Positions 40,322 through 40,374 of a DNA stretch of 40,374 nucleotides are shown one piece after another. Within the stretch, counting starts at the first letter, position 1; every line of letters begins with the position of its first letter. The notes below the pieces were generated by a model. That model saw only the letters and a program-made list of their open reading frames with translations, was not told the DNA's origin and searched no databases. The DNA lies in assembly GCA_958402075.1 (NCBI GenBank), contig CATXSD010000014.1, positions 1 through 40,374 of the forward strand, written 5' to 3'. The translations under genes were made by a program, and so were the position numbers. This DNA comes from Mediterranea massiliensis. GTDB taxonomy: Bacteria > Bacteroidota > Bacteroidia > Bacteroidales > Bacteroidaceae.

Positions 40322-40374
40322 GGGCAAATACCAGAGTGGCCAAATGGGGCAGACTGTAAATCTGCTGGCTTACG
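40322..40374 (+). tRNA. tRNA-Tyr (anticodon GTA), 3' part cut by the window end
   Basis: The acceptor 5' strand starts about 40322, followed by T8-A9 and a D arm (GAGTGGCCAAATGGGG region). The anticodon stem-loop is GCAGA-CT-GTA-AA-TCTGC (40349-40365), with anticodon GTA at 40356-40358. The long variable arm (TGGCTTACG) has just begun, as expected for a class II tRNA-Tyr. The T arm and 3' acceptor lie beyond the window. Confidence 0.92.

Overview
The window looks like ordinary chromosomal (core-genome) DNA of a Bacteroidota member, most likely order Bacteroidales and close to Bacteroides/Phocaeicola. Three things support this. Promoters follow the Bacteroidota consensus (TTTG or TTG, about 19-21 bp, then TAnnTTTG), usually with little Shine-Dalgarno signal. 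The gene families are typical of Bacteroidales: DUF4270 and DUF3667 proteins, a half-length glycogen synthase, PPi-dependent phosphofructokinase and an HAE1-type efflux operon. Lipoproteins carry acidic residues just after the lipobox cysteine. Coding DNA is GC-rich; intergenic DNA is AT-rich. I see no transposase, integrase, phage gene, toxin-antitoxin pair, CRISPR array or defence island.

Layout. 1-362: 3' end of a 4-alpha-glucanotransferase gene. 712-3089: a coiled-coil protein, ZapA, a structured intergenic element (possible 6S RNA) and RNase Y. 3148-5219: cutC (+) converging on panC-panD (-). 5463-12659: glycogen/starch region, with a half-length glycogen synthase and a DUF4270 lipoprotein on + facing a GDE-GT4-GH57 operon on -. 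12858-15825: rhomboid protease, TrkH and MarC. 16089-21248: Crp/Fnr regulator, SGNH hydrolase, guaA and PPi-dependent phosphofructokinase. 21406-24077: tandem DUF3667 membrane proteins. 24225-29980: a complete RND efflux operon on -. 29981-31001: about 1 kb without a convincing gene. 31002-32012: highly expressed gap. 32150-37354: five-gene operon (M3 peptidase, lipoprotein, dCMP deaminase, S41 protease, 5-formyl-THF cyclo-ligase). 37377-38776: recF and a DUF721 gene. 38937-40374: TPR membrane protein, ribH and a tRNA-Tyr cut by the window end.

How the genes work together. The malQ end, the glycogen synthase half, GT4, debranching enzyme and GH57 protein form an alpha-glucan storage and remodelling neighbourhood. 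The pfp and gap genes belong to central glycolysis. PanC/PanD, GuaA, dCMP deaminase, 5-FCL and RibH cover CoA, purine, pyrimidine, folate and riboflavin metabolism. The three efflux genes encode a full tripartite pump.

No previously undescribed multi-gene system is evident. The most unusual signals are non-coding: an array of four 22-23 bp units built on a TTAAACTG-N-CAGTTTAA dyad upstream of guaA; an apparent duplicated guaA promoter; a second, unrelated exact 22-bp tandem repeat upstream of gap; TGTAGA operator-like half-sites upstream of the efflux operon; and the structured zapA-rny spacer. Among proteins, the oddest are a GH57 enzyme with a histone-H1-like basic tail, a DUF4270 lipoprotein rich in O-glycosylation sequons, and an 86-bp overlap between an S41 protease gene and the 5-FCL gene.
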